Assembly (NCBI RefSeq): GCF_001421765.1
Contig: NZ_LMLA01000001.1
Span: 471,048 to 535,047 of the forward strand
DNA: 64,000 bases
Direction: 5' to 3'
From: Sphingomonas sp. Leaf32
GTDB taxonomy: Bacteria; Pseudomonadota; Alphaproteobacteria; Sphingomonadales; Sphingomonadaceae
This document shows positions 8,040 through 16,782 of this stretch, one piece after another. A model generated the notes under the pieces. It was not told where the DNA came from and did not search any database. It was given only the letters and a program-made list of their open reading frames with translations. Numbering within the stretch: the stretch's first letter is position 1; each line of letters starts with the position of its first letter. A program made the translations under genes and the position numbers.

Positions 8040-8719
8040 TGACCAAGCTCCCGTGACCAGTTGATGGCGTTGACGTAAATGCCGAGCGGGTTCGCCCTGA
8101 GCCGGTCGGCGTTGCGGGGGACCTGCACGACAATCGTCAGGATGGCGGTCCAGCGCTCGGTCGTGGCGAGCTGACCGTTCTCGTAACGGCGCTCGACCCA
8201 GGCGACCCGGAAGCTGTCCGGTGAGGCGCGTATGACGCTCGAGACCTCGACCGCCATCTGCTGGCGGCCGACCTTGGTGAAAGGGTCATTGGCCCGCGCA
8301 TAGTCGTTGAGCGCCGCCGCGCCGCGGTCGGTCGTGAAGTCGTAGGCGCGCAGCCAGTTCTGTCGCACGATGATGGCGTCGGCCGGAATCGAGCGGACCT
8401 GCTCGATGAAGCGCGCCAGGTGGAAGGCGATCTGCGGGTCGGTCGGACGATAATCGGCGACGGCAGGCGCCACGGCCTGCGCCAGGCCGAGCCGGTCGAC
8501 CTGCACCACCCAGGGTACGATCGTGCCGCGCGCCGATTGCCAGACCAGCGCGGTGGCGAAGCCGGCCGAGAGGATCAGCGAACCGAACGCCATCAGTCGC
8601 CAGTTCCTCGCCTGGACCCGCGACGAGCCGATCCGCTCGTCCCAGACCTGTGCGGCGCGCTGATAGGGCGTCTCGGGTTCGGGGGCTTTGCCGTAGTGGC
8701 TGGAGGGTCGTTTGAACAT
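8036..8719 (-). CDS. trbF: Conjugal transfer protein TrbF (VirB8-like)
   Basis: This 227-residue VirB8 homologue has a cytoplasmic N-terminus with YQRAAQVWDERIGSSRVQARNW. One membrane helix follows (LMAFGSLILSAGFATALVW), then a periplasmic domain with VVQVDRLG, RQNWLRAYDFTTDRGAAALN and RWTAILTIVVQVPR. It is an inner-membrane assembly factor of the type IV secretion channel. ATG at 8719 overlaps the trbL stop; the open frame further upstream lies inside trbL and has no homology. Confidence 0.92.
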   Translation of the reverse strand: MFKRPSSHYGKAPEPETPYQRAAQVWDERIGSSRVQARNWRLMAFGSLILSAGFATALVWQSARGTIVPWVVQVDRLGLAQAVAPAVADYRPTDPQIAFHLARFIEQVRSIPADAIIVRQNWLRAYDFTTDRGAAALNDYARANDPFTKVGRQQMAVEVSSVIRASPDSFRVAWVERRYENGQLATTERWTAILTIVVQVPRNADRLRANPLGIYVNAINWSRELGQ

Positions 8720-10077
8720 CAGCGGTCGCCTTCGGAAAGATTGACGGAAGAGCCGCCGCCATGGGCGTCGCCGGAGCGCACAGCGTGGGCGGTCGCCTGG
8801 ACGGCGTGGGTCATGCGTTGGGAGCGGCGCATGCGCTGTGCCCATGCGGGCGGTCCGCCCGCGGCTGCCGGAGCGGCCGAGCCGCCATCGCCGGCTGTGT
8901 CGCCGCCGCCCGATCCCATTGTCGAGGAGCCGCCGGTGGCCTCAAACGCGGCCTTGCCGGCATTGAAGCTCGAACGCATGCTCTCGGCGGCGCGTGAGGC
9001 GGCACGGCGCAGTGGCGAGACCGCCGCGCTGCCGCCGGCCTGGGCGACGGCGCCGAGGCCTGACGCGACGCCGCTGGCGCCTGACTGGCCGGCTGCGCCG
9101 AGGCTGTAGGCGGTGGATGCGCCACCCGCCATCGCGGCTCCGCCCCGGGCCGCGGCTGCTGCGCCTCCGGCAAGTGCCGCGCCGCCGGATGCGACGGCGC
9201 CGACCGCGCCGGCTCCGGCGGCGATCATGCCACCCGCCGCCATACCCGTTCCGACCGCGGCGCCCGCGCTGAGCTGCGGGCCGCCGGAGACGATGCCGCT
9301 GGCGATACCGGGACCGAAGATGCCGAGGCCGAGGAGCGACAGAGCGGCCAGGACGATGGCCATGGCTTCGTCGATCGAAGGCGTGGCGCCGCCGAAGCCG
9401 GCGGTGAATTCGGAAAACAGTGTCGAGCCGATGCCGATGATGACGGCGAGCACCAATACCTTGATGCCGGACGAGATGACGTTGCCGAGCACTCGTTCGG
9501 CCATGAAGGCGGACTTGCCGAACAGGCCGAACGGGATGAGGACGAAGCCGGCGAGCGTCGTCAGCTTGAATTCGATCAGCGTGACGAAGAGCTGGATGGC
9601 GAGGATGAAAAAGGCGAGCAACACCAGCGCCCAGGCGAGGAACATGCAGGCGATCTGGATGAAGTTCTCAAAGAACGACCAGTAGCCCATCAGCCCGGAG
9701 ATCGATTCCAGCAGTGGTCGGCCGGCATCGAGGCCGGTTTGTGCCACCTTGCCGGGGCGGAGAAGATCGGCGGTCGTAAAGCCCGTGCCGCTGGCCTTCA
9801 GGCCCAGGCCGGCGAAGCTCTCGAAGACGATGCGCGCGAGGTTGTTCCAGTTGCCGATGATGTAGGCGAACACGCCGACGAACAGCGTCTTCTTCACGAG
9901 CCGGGCGAAGATGTCGTCGTCGCCGCCCCAGGACCAGAACAGCGCGGCCAGCGTGACGTCGATCACGATCAGGGTGGTGGCGATGAAGGCCACTTCAGCG
10001 CTCAGCAGGCCGAAACCTGAATCGATGTAGCGGGTGAAGACTTCTAGGAAGTGGTCGATGACGCCGGTGTTGCCCAT
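8719..10077 (-). CDS. trbL: Conjugal transfer protein TrbL (VirB6-like)
   Basis: This 452-residue polytopic membrane protein is the VirB6-like inner-membrane component of the conjugation channel. The N-terminal part has at least five hydrophobic segments (for example EVAFIATTLIVIDVTLAALF, FILAIQLFVTLIEF and IKVLVLAVIIGIG). The C-terminal ~180 residues are low-complexity Gly/Ala/Ser, followed by a hydrophilic tail, as in other TrbL proteins. ATG at 10077 (MGNTGVIDHFLE) is chosen because the upstream 94 residues are an Arg-rich read-through of the neighbouring gene. Confidence 0.9.
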   Translation of the reverse strand: MGNTGVIDHFLEVFTRYIDSGFGLLSAEVAFIATTLIVIDVTLAALFWSWGGDDDIFARLVKKTLFVGVFAYIIGNWNNLARIVFESFAGLGLKASGTGFTTADLLRPGKVAQTGLDAGRPLLESISGLMGYWSFFENFIQIACMFLAWALVLLAFFILAIQLFVTLIEFKLTTLAGFVLIPFGLFGKSAFMAERVLGNVISSGIKVLVLAVIIGIGSTLFSEFTAGFGGATPSIDEAMAIVLAALSLLGLGIFGPGIASGIVSGGPQLSAGAAVGTGMAAGGMIAAGAGAVGAVASGGAALAGGAAAAARGGAAMAGGASTAYSLGAAGQSGASGVASGLGAVAQAGGSAAVSPLRRAASRAAESMRSSFNAGKAAFEATGGSSTMGSGGGDTAGDGGSAAPAAAGGPPAWAQRMRRSQRMTHAVQATAHAVRSGDAHGGGSSVNLSEGDR

Positions 10078-10081
10078 GACG

Positions 10082-10444
10082 CTACCGCGTCTGGGCTGGC
10101 GGCGACACCGGCGCCGGTTGGTTCGGGATAGCCGCGTCCGCTGGCGGGTGCGGAGCGGGCGCCGCTTCTGGCAGCCGCTCGGCAGGGCGAGCCCCGGGCG
10201 CAAGGAAGCGATTCCGGTTCTCCGCCCAGGCGCGCAGGCAGGCCGCGTCACGCGGGCCAGCTTCGCCAAGTGCCTGGCACCGGAACAGCTCCTCGCGCAA
10301 CGGGTCGGACGGGGCCGCGCTCGGTCGCGACGAAGCCCAGCTCTCCGCCGGCTCCTCATCCCGGCTTAACTCGATCGCCGTCGCAGTGACGGCCACCGCG
10401 ACGAACACCACCGCGCCAAGTCGGGCGAGCATCTTGCCGTCCAT
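10082..10444 (-). CDS. Putative entry exclusion protein TrbK-alt
   Basis: This 120-residue protein has an N-terminal membrane helix (LARLGAVVFVAVAVTATAI), a conserved core DPLREELFRCQALGEAGPRDAAC-LRAWAENR, and a Pro/Ala-rich tail. The core and the position between trbJ and trbL match the family named TrbK-alt, which is thought to block entry of a related plasmid into a cell that already carries one. It is an inner-membrane protein. The gene is intact although most of the conjugation operon is gone. Confidence 0.85.
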   Translation of the reverse strand: MDGKMLARLGAVVFVAVAVTATAIELSRDEEPAESWASSRPSAAPSDPLREELFRCQALGEAGPRDAACLRAWAENRNRFLAPGARPAERLPEAAPAPHPPADAAIPNQPAPVSPPAQTR

Positions 10445-10454
10445 GGCCTAGCCC

Positions 10455-10810
10455 TCAGTTGCCGGTGTTCGGGAACATGCGGGCATTACCCGCCTGGTAG
10501 CCGGAGCCCGGCGTGAGGAAGCGGCGGCGCTGCTCGCGGCCCTGTTCGGCGGCTGCGGCGCGCTCTGCCTCGGACAGCGCCTGCGCCCGCCCGTTGGCGG
10601 CGACGACGGCCGTGAGGTCGGCGAGCTGCTGTGCCTGAAGCGCGAGGAGCTGGTTGCCGGCCTGCGTCGCCTGCAGCGCGCCGGTCGCGCCTTGGCTGCG
10701 GCCGATCAGAGACGACATCTCGGACCGGTTGGTGTCGATGTTGCCGACGACACCGGCCTGCACGCGCATGGCGTCCTGCAGCCCGCCGACGGTGCGCGCG
10801 ACGAACCGGA
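10455..10810 (-). pseudogene. trbJ: trbJ, 3' fragment (conjugal transfer, VirB5-like)
   Basis: The reading frame ending at 10455 encodes the C-terminal third of TrbJ: VGGLQDAMRVQAGVVGNID, GALQATQAGNQLLALQAQQL, then the typical end RRFLTPGSGYQAGN. TrbJ is normally about 240 residues with a signal peptide; here homology begins abruptly near 10810 and the N-terminal two thirds are absent. Beyond that point the DNA encodes, on the other strand, the end of an unrelated protein. A deletion or recombination has therefore removed the trbJ 5' part together with the upstream trbB-trbE genes. Confidence 0.8.
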
Positions 10811-11061
10811 TGCGAGGGCGTCTCACCGGCCTGCTCGGTGACCGTAGCCATGCTGACCAGTATGAGCGGCTTTTCGACATCAGAAGCGCCTTCCTGCACG
10901 GCCGCGCCATGACGGACATCTCGACCCAAGAGCAGGTGATGGCCCGTTCGCTGGCTCGTCAGGTCGTAGAAGCGCTGATCTTGGCGACGCAATCGGGACA
11001 GATCTCGTCGCGCGAGGATTTTCTGGACAGCCTGCTCGATAAAGGCGCGCCGCTGATCTAG
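10804..11061 (+). pseudogene. 3' fragment of a HEPN-like protein
   Basis: On the plus strand this stretch encodes about 85 residues ending in LLDKGAPLI. They include YERLFDIRSAFLHGR, a HEPN-type R-x4-H motif (RSAFLH), followed by a helical segment with SLARQVVEALI. HEPN domains are RNase or nucleotide-binding modules common in defence and toxin systems. There is no start and no homologous upstream part: the open frame continues only as an antisense read of trbJ. This is the C-terminal remnant of a larger protein, fused at ~10804-10812 to the trbJ fragment. The HEPN assignment rests on the motif and helix context only. Confidence 0.6.
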
Positions 11062-11091
11062 GCGCTGACCCGCCAAGCCGTCGGTTGCAAA

Positions 11092-11121
11092 CTGTCAGAA
11101 AACTGCGTATATTTCTGACAG
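11092..11121. promoter_or_regulatory. Perfect inverted repeat, probable AbiEi operator
   Basis: CTGTCAGAAA and TTTCTGACAG form an exact 10-bp inverted repeat separated by 10 bp (ACTGCGTATA). It lies immediately before the AbiEi ribosome-binding site GGAG. AbiEi antitoxins bind inverted repeats in their own promoter and repress the operon cooperatively. The half-site spacing places both arms on one face of the helix. The assignment as operator is inference from position and symmetry. Confidence 0.7.
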
Positions 11122-11131
11122 GAGAATGGCC

Positions 11132-11725
11132 ATGCGACGGTTAACCGAACAGATTCTTGTGCATGCCGGAGGGTTGCCGGAAGGCACGCCCGTGGCGGCT
11201 AAGAGCTTGCTCCATCTCGGTAATCGCGCCGCGGTGGATCAGGCCTTGTCGCGTCTGACCGAGCGGGGCCAACTCATTCGGGCCGGTCGCGGTGTTTATC
11301 TGCGTCCCATCACGAGCCGGTTCGGTACGAGGGCTCCCTCCGTCCAACAGGCAGTCGAGGCGCTCGCCAACCAGCGCGGCGAGGTCATCGTCCCGAGCGG
11401 GGCGGCGGCGGCCAACACGCTTGGCCTCACGACACAGGTGCCGGTCCGATCGGTCTATCTAACCTCCGGCCGCAGCCGGACGATGAACCTCGGCAAGCAG
11501 GTCGTCGAACTTCGCCACGCTCCACGCTGGCAACTCGCCCTAGCTCACAAGCCGGCTGGCGAGGCAGTGCGCGCGCTGGCCTGGCTTGGACCGGAGAAGG
11601 CGGAAGCCGCCCTGAAAACATTGAAGCGGAAGCTCCCGCCATCCACTTTCAGCGAACTGGTCGCGGCAGCGCCGCAGCTTCCGACCTGGTTGGCGCGCAG
11701 CGTGGGAAAGGTGGCCCATGGCTGA
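11132..11725 (+). CDS. abiEi: AbiEi-like type IV antitoxin (DUF6088)
   Basis: This ~197-residue protein has an N-terminal winged helix (TPVAAKSLLHLGNRAAVDQA, RLTERGQLIRAGRGVYL) followed by the DUF6088/AbiEi C-terminal domain (GEVIVPSGAAAANTLGLTT, VYLTSGRSRTMNLG). AbiEi neutralises the toxin indirectly and represses the operon. ATG at 11132 has GGAG seven bases upstream; the ATG at 11126 is too close to it. The gene overlaps the toxin gene by 8 nt, so translation is coupled. No truncation is seen. Confidence 0.88.
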   Translation: MRRLTEQILVHAGGLPEGTPVAAKSLLHLGNRAAVDQALSRLTERGQLIRAGRGVYLRPITSRFGTRAPSVQQAVEALANQRGEVIVPSGAAAANTLGLTTQVPVRSVYLTSGRSRTMNLGKQVVELRHAPRWQLALAHKPAGEAVRALAWLGPEKAEAALKTLKRKLPPSTFSELVAAAPQLPTWLARSVGKVAHG

Positions 11726-12734
11726 CGCCTTTCTCCACCTTCCGGTCGCCGACCGCCGCGAGGCGTTGAGCGTCGCGGCCGATCAGTCGGGACGACCCGC
11801 GCACCTTCTCGAGAAGGACGTCTGGGTGGTCTGGGCGCTCGGGACCCTTTACGGCTCGGCGCTCGGCGAACATCTGGTGTTCAAAGGCGGGACGTCGTTA
11901 TCCAAAGCCTATCAGGTCATCCGGCGGTTTTCTGAGGATGTCGACCTGACTTACGACATCCGGGCGATTGCACTTGATCTGGTGGGCGAAAACGGCGAAG
12001 GGTTGCCGAAGACCCGTAGCGAGGAAAAACGCTGGTCCAGCGAGGTGCGCAAGCGCTTGCCCGAGTGGGTTGAAGGAAGTGTTCAGCCGATCATCGCAGA
12101 GGCGCTCGCGGCTGAAGCTCTGGCGGCCACTATCCGCGTCGAAGGCGAGAAGCTGTTCATCGATTACGAGGCCGCGACGGCTGGCTCCGGCTATGTCGCC
12201 CCGAGCTTGATGCTCGAATTTGGGGCGCGATCAACGGGCGAGCCGGCGAGCGTGCGCGACGTGATTTGCGATGCTGCCGGTTTGGTGGAAGGCGTCGTCT
12301 TCCCGATGGCCCGGCCGCGCGTGATGCATGCGGAGCGGACCTTCTGGGAGAAGGCGACGGCCATCCACGTCTTCTGCCTGCAGGAGCGTCTGCGCGGCGA
12401 CCGGTTCGCCCGGCACTGGCATGATGTCGCTCGATTGGACGAAGCGGGCTTCGCGGCGGCTGCTTTCGCGGATCGCGAGCTTGCGAACGCCGTCGCCCGT
12501 CACAAGGCGATGTTCTTCGCGGAAAAGGCAGCGGACCGATCGCCGATCGACTACGCGGCCGCTGTCAACGGAGGTCTGCAGCTCGTTCCGGCCGGCGATG
12601 GGGCGAAGGCCTTGGAGGAAGATTACGTCCGCATGGTTGAGGACGGCCTCCTTCTGGAGGACGCCGAGCCCTTCGAGACGCTCATGGAGCGCTGCGCAGA
12701 GATCGCCGCACGAGCCAATAGCGCGGTAGGATAA
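11718..12734 (+). CDS. abiEii: AbiEii/AbiGii nucleotidyltransferase toxin
   Basis: This 338-residue protein has the AbiEii nucleotidyltransferase signature: HLVFKGGTSLSKAY (GG-S motif at residues ~54-61), then RRFSEDVDLTYD (D-x-D metal ligands), and later RTFWEKATAIHVF and RFARHWHDVARL. AbiEii-type toxins transfer nucleotides to RNA targets such as tRNA and cause growth arrest or abortive infection. It overlaps the antitoxin gene by 8 nt. The next gene, an OLD-like nuclease, starts 23 bp downstream on the same strand. Confidence 0.9.
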   Translation: MADAFLHLPVADRREALSVAADQSGRPAHLLEKDVWVVWALGTLYGSALGEHLVFKGGTSLSKAYQVIRRFSEDVDLTYDIRAIALDLVGENGEGLPKTRSEEKRWSSEVRKRLPEWVEGSVQPIIAEALAAEALAATIRVEGEKLFIDYEAATAGSGYVAPSLMLEFGARSTGEPASVRDVICDAAGLVEGVVFPMARPRVMHAERTFWEKATAIHVFCLQERLRGDRFARHWHDVARLDEAGFAAAAFADRELANAVARHKAMFFAEKAADRSPIDYAAAVNGGLQLVPAGDGAKALEEDYVRMVEDGLLLEDAEPFETLMERCAEIAARANSAVG

Positions 12735-12757
12735 GAAAAACGGGCTGGGAGGCGACG

Positions 12758-14716
12758 GTGTACATTTCCGAAATCTACGCGAGCGGCTTCCGGTGCTTCG
12801 ATCCGGCCGCGCCGTTGCAACTGAAGCTCTCTTCCGGTCTGAATATTCTCGTGGGGCCGAACGACGCCGGGAAGAGCGCGATCATCGACGCTGCCCGCTA
12901 CGTCCTCTGGACACGTGGCGACGACTATATCCGCCCAGACGAACACGACTTCCACGTCGGCGTCGACGGCACGCGGGGTTGCGACTTCGTCGTGCGATGC
13001 ACTTTCGACGATCTCAGCGCGGATGAGGAAGCCCGTTTTCTGGAATGGTGCACCAACGAAAAGGGGGAGCTTCGTCTGCACGTCTGCATGCGGGGCGCGC
13101 GGCGGGTTTCTCCTGGCGGCGGCAGCATCATCTCCAGCCAGCACCGCGCTGGCGCCGAAGGCGAAGGCCTGCCGCTCGACGGAGAACTGCGCGAGTATCT
13201 AAAGACCACCTATCTCAAGCCTTTGCGGGACGCCGAGCGCGAGATGCGAACAGGACGCCGGTCGCGTCTGTCGCGCATTCTCGGCGCGATGCCCACGATG
13301 GGCCCCCAGAGCAAGCCCGCCGCGCCGGGTGCCAACGCTACGCTTCACGACACGCTTGTCGCTGCTGACGCGGCGGTCCGGGGTAACGCTGCCGTAGGGG
13401 GCGTCGCCAGCAGCGTGAATACAGATTTTCTCGATAAGCTGTCGTTTGTGGATGATCGCCTCGTCGCGACGCTGGACCTTGGCGCGGGCGGGTCGTTCGA
13501 TCAGATCCTCGAACGATTCGAGCTCTATCTGAACGCTAAGGCAGGTAGCGAGCGCGTGCAGCGCGGGTTGGGCTACAACAACCTGCTGTTCATGGCGGCC
13601 GAGCTGCTGTTGCTTCAGTCGCATCCCGATCAGGTCCCGTTTTTGCTGATCGAGGAGCCGGAAGCGCACCTGCATCCCCAGCACCAGACGCTGTTCATGG
13701 AAGTGCTCGCAGCCCGCGCCGCCAAACCGGATCCCGAGAAGGGCGAAACCCATCAGCAGGTCCAGGTCCTGCTCACCACCCACAGCCCGCAACTCGTGGC
13801 CGGCGCTGAGCTTGAGACCATGACGATCATCGTCGGTCACCGCGCCTTTCCGTTGGGCGCGGCGCATACCCGGCTCGAAGCCGACGACTATGAGTTCCTG
13901 CGCCGGTTCCTCGACGCGACCAAGGCCAACCTGTTCTTCGCCCGCGCACTGATCGTCGTGGAGGGCGACGGCGAGCACCTGTTGCTGCCCGCGATCGCCG
14001 AGAAGCTCGGACGTCCGCTCAGCCGGTATGGCGTCTCGCTCGTCAATGTCGGTCACCGCGGCTTGTTCCGGTACAGCCGGATCCTGCAACGCAAGACCGG
14101 GAACGCGATCCCCGTGCCCGTGGCGCTGATCCCTGACAGGGATATCCCTCCCGCCGAGGCGAAAGACCTCGTCGGTGATCGGAAGACCGAGAACGAGCTG
14201 ACGCAGGACGAGGTCGCCGCACGGCTGAAGACGCTGCGGCGCGACGTCGGGGACCCCGTCGACGCTTTCATCGCCGACAGTTGGACGCTCGAGTTCGATC
14301 TCGCGCTGCGGCCCCAGCTTGCCGAGAGCGTTCACCAGGCGGTCCAGCTCGCCAAGACCAGCAGTCGCAAACCCGAGCGGCTTGCGAAGATCGTGAAGAA
14401 GGCCAGTGAAACCTACGCAGGCTGGAAGGATGCCGGGCTCTCCACGACCGAGATCGCCGTCAAGATCTACCAGCCCGTCCACGACAAGGAGGCCTCCAAG
14501 GCCGAGGTCGCTGAGCAACTCGCCGCCATGCTGCGTAAACGCGCCGATACGCCGGAGCAGATGCGCGATCGGCTTCCGCCCTACCTGGTGCGCGCGATCG
14601 ACTACGTGACGGGTGGCTATGTCCCCGGGGCGCCAGCGATCGTGCCCGAGCCGGAAGCCGAAGACGAAGAGATCGGGGGCGCCGGGATGGAAGGCGCGGC
14701 GGCGGTGGAGGCGTAG
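12758..14716 (+). CDS. OLD-family ATP-dependent endonuclease (Gabija GajA-like)
   Basis: This 652-residue protein has an N-terminal ABC-type ATPase with Walker A GPNDAGKS (residues 33-40), Walker B-like FLLIEEPEAHLHPQHQ and the H-loop LLTTHSPQLVAG. A C-terminal TOPRIM domain follows, with ALIVVEGDGEHLLLPAIAE (catalytic Glu) and LIPDRDIPPA (metal Asp residues). The tandem UvrD-like helicase downstream makes it a class 2 OLD protein, the type found in the Gabija anti-phage system, where GajA cuts DNA. The start is GTG at 12758 with GGGAGG upstream. The first ~110 residues and a disordered stretch near 170-220 differ from the typical ~580-residue GajA, so the exact subtype is uncertain. Confidence 0.82.
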   Translation: MYISEIYASGFRCFDPAAPLQLKLSSGLNILVGPNDAGKSAIIDAARYVLWTRGDDYIRPDEHDFHVGVDGTRGCDFVVRCTFDDLSADEEARFLEWCTNEKGELRLHVCMRGARRVSPGGGSIISSQHRAGAEGEGLPLDGELREYLKTTYLKPLRDAEREMRTGRRSRLSRILGAMPTMGPQSKPAAPGANATLHDTLVAADAAVRGNAAVGGVASSVNTDFLDKLSFVDDRLVATLDLGAGGSFDQILERFELYLNAKAGSERVQRGLGYNNLLFMAAELLLLQSHPDQVPFLLIEEPEAHLHPQHQTLFMEVLAARAAKPDPEKGETHQQVQVLLTTHSPQLVAGAELETMTIIVGHRAFPLGAAHTRLEADDYEFLRRFLDATKANLFFARALIVVEGDGEHLLLPAIAEKLGRPLSRYGVSLVNVGHRGLFRYSRILQRKTGNAIPVPVALIPDRDIPPAEAKDLVGDRKTENELTQDEVAARLKTLRRDVGDPVDAFIADSWTLEFDLALRPQLAESVHQAVQLAKTSSRKPERLAKIVKKASETYAGWKDAGLSTTEIAVKIYQPVHDKEASKAEVAEQLAAMLRKRADTPEQMRDRLPPYLVRAIDYVTGGYVPGAPAIVPEPEAEDEEIGGAGMEGAAAVEA

Positions 14717-14720
14717 CACC

Positions 14721-16726
14721 ATGTTCGAGATCCTGCCGCTCACACCCGAACTGCTTGCCGAACTTGGCGACGAGCTGGGCGGCTGCGATTTCACCGATCC
14801 GAGCCAGACCGATTTCCTGGCGAAGGCCACCCCCTGTGACGTCCAGGCGGCACCCGGCAACGGCAAGACGACGCTGCTGGCCGCAAAGCTCGCGCTGCTT
14901 TCGCGTAACTGGTCGACCCGCAGGCGGGGCGTCTGTGTCATCTCGCACACCAATGCCGCGCGGACGGAGGTCGAAGATTTGATCGCCCGTCACCCGACCG
15001 CAGCGCGGCTGATGGCCTATCCTCATTTCACAGGCACGGTCACAGCGTTCATCAACCAGTACCTTGCCTTGCCCTATCTTCGAGGCCTGGGCTGGCACGT
15101 GCGCCAGATTGACGACGACGCCTTCGCGGCTGAGGCGATGCGGCGGTATCCGGGTTGGGGTGTCCTCGACAACCTCGCCAAGAACAAGAAGCTCAAGCTG
15201 AAGCGCAGGCTCGAAGAGTGGATTTCGCTCCTCGATCTGGACCCGGGTTTCACGGACACAGATGCAGAGCCCCGGGCGCTGGCGGTGCGCTGCCGCAAAG
15301 GGCAATGGGGCGCCCACACCGATTGCGGGAAGGCGCTCGAATCCCTCAAGGCCTCGATGGTCAAGAGCGGGCTCTATCGCTACGCCGACATGACGGCGCT
15401 CGCGTGGCGCGCGCTTCGTGAAAACCCGGCTCTCGCCGAGCGGCTTCGCGACCGCTTTCCGCTCGTCATCCTTGATGAGGCGCAGGATACCCATGGCGAC
15501 CAGCTCCGGCTGCTGGAGCACGTCTTCAAGCAAGACGGAGCGGCGTTCCAGCGCCTCGGGGACAGCAATCAAACGATGGAGCTGCACCAGCCTATTGGAC
15601 GCCAGGCCCCGGTTGCATACCTCTCGATACGAGCCGCAGGTTTGGCGGGGAGATCGCAGGTTTTGCAAGTCGGCTGACTGCGCGACAAGCTCAGACCATT
15701 GTGGGCCTGGGCGCACGGCCTGCGTCGCGGGTAATGTTTCTGTTCGATGAAGCCACGATCGGCGGCGTTCTCGGAGCCTTCGCTGAAGAGGCACGCGCGC
15801 TGTGGGGCGGCGATTGCAGTAGGCGCGACGTCTGGGCGGTCGCGTCGCGTCACAATCTGCCCGGTAAGAAAGGGGCGTGGCAGCCGAAGAGCCTTGTCGA
15901 CTATCATCCCGCATATCGTAGCGAGGGCGGGTCTCGATCGAAGGCCAACCTCCTTTGCCGGCAGCTTCAGAAGGCGGTGGTACACCACGCCGCGGGGCGA
16001 CCTCCCGCGGAGGTCAGCGAGATGCTCGCCGTCGGAGTTTCCGGGCTGGCGCGCGCGCATGGCTGGAAAGCGGCGAATAATCGTCCGATTACTGCGCATA
16101 ATGTCTGGCCGGTTCTGTCGCATCGCGACCTTGCGTTGCCGCGCGCTGTACGTCGACTGCTCCGGGACCATGTGCTTACCGGTGATGCGGTATGGGAGCA
16201 GGAGGCATGGCTGGCGTTCATGGCACAGCTGCTGCCACTTTTCAGTCCGCATCCTCAGGGCGCTGAGGCCGAAATTGCGGATTTGTGCAGCTTCGTTGCG
16301 GATCAAAAGGCCGATCTCGCAGACCCTGAGCGCCGCTCCACTAAGCAGATGCAATTCGACGATTTCACATTGCGGCTGGGATCGATCCATTCGGTCAAGG
16401 GCAAGAGCGTAGACGGAATTCTCGTCGTAGAAAGCGAGGTATGGAAAGGCAGTGGTGCAGACGAGCAGTGCATTGACCTAACCACGGTGCTTCCACGTGC
16501 ATTCGGCGTTACCGACGAGCCATTCACAGGGGTAGGGCTCACTGCCGCGACAAACGTCTTTGTCGGCGTGACCAGGCCGCGTGAGTTGCTCGGTGTCGCG
16601 CTGCGTAAGTCCGAAGCAGTGATGCTGATGGAACCCGCTCGGGCTCAAGGGTGGAAGCTAGTCGACCTGGTGGCGAGGGCCGCGGAGCGGGTCGGTCTCC
16701 CAGCGTCGCTACCTGAGGACGATTGA
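14721..16726 (+). pseudogene. UvrD-like helicase (Gabija GajB-like), split by a 1-nt frameshift
   Basis: Frame one (14721-15677) has Walker A AAPGNGKTT, motif Ia ISHTNAARTE, Walker B PLVILDEAQD and motif III RLGDSNQT. The remaining motifs are in another frame: TSRRFGGEIA (IV), IHSVKGKSVDGILVVES (V) and NVFVGVTRPRELL (VI), ending at 16726. Adding one C to the CCCC run at 15607-15610 joins both into one ~668-residue helicase through QAPGCIPLDTSRRF. So either one C was lost (a mutation or a sequencing error) or the site is slippery. A GGAGG site precedes ATG at 14721, 4 bp after the OLD gene stop. With the OLD protein this forms a Gabija-like pair, inactive if the shift is real. Confidence 0.8.
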
Positions 16727-16782
16727 CACGCTAACTTTTTTCTGCTCAAATGAGGGCCGAAAAGTTAACAGGGCAGGTTTGA

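Noticed and set aside
13199..15914. Very long minus-strand open frames opposite the OLD and helicase genes
   Set aside because: High-GC antisense shadows rich in Arg, Gly and Leu without domains; the plus-strand proteins have complete ATPase motifs.
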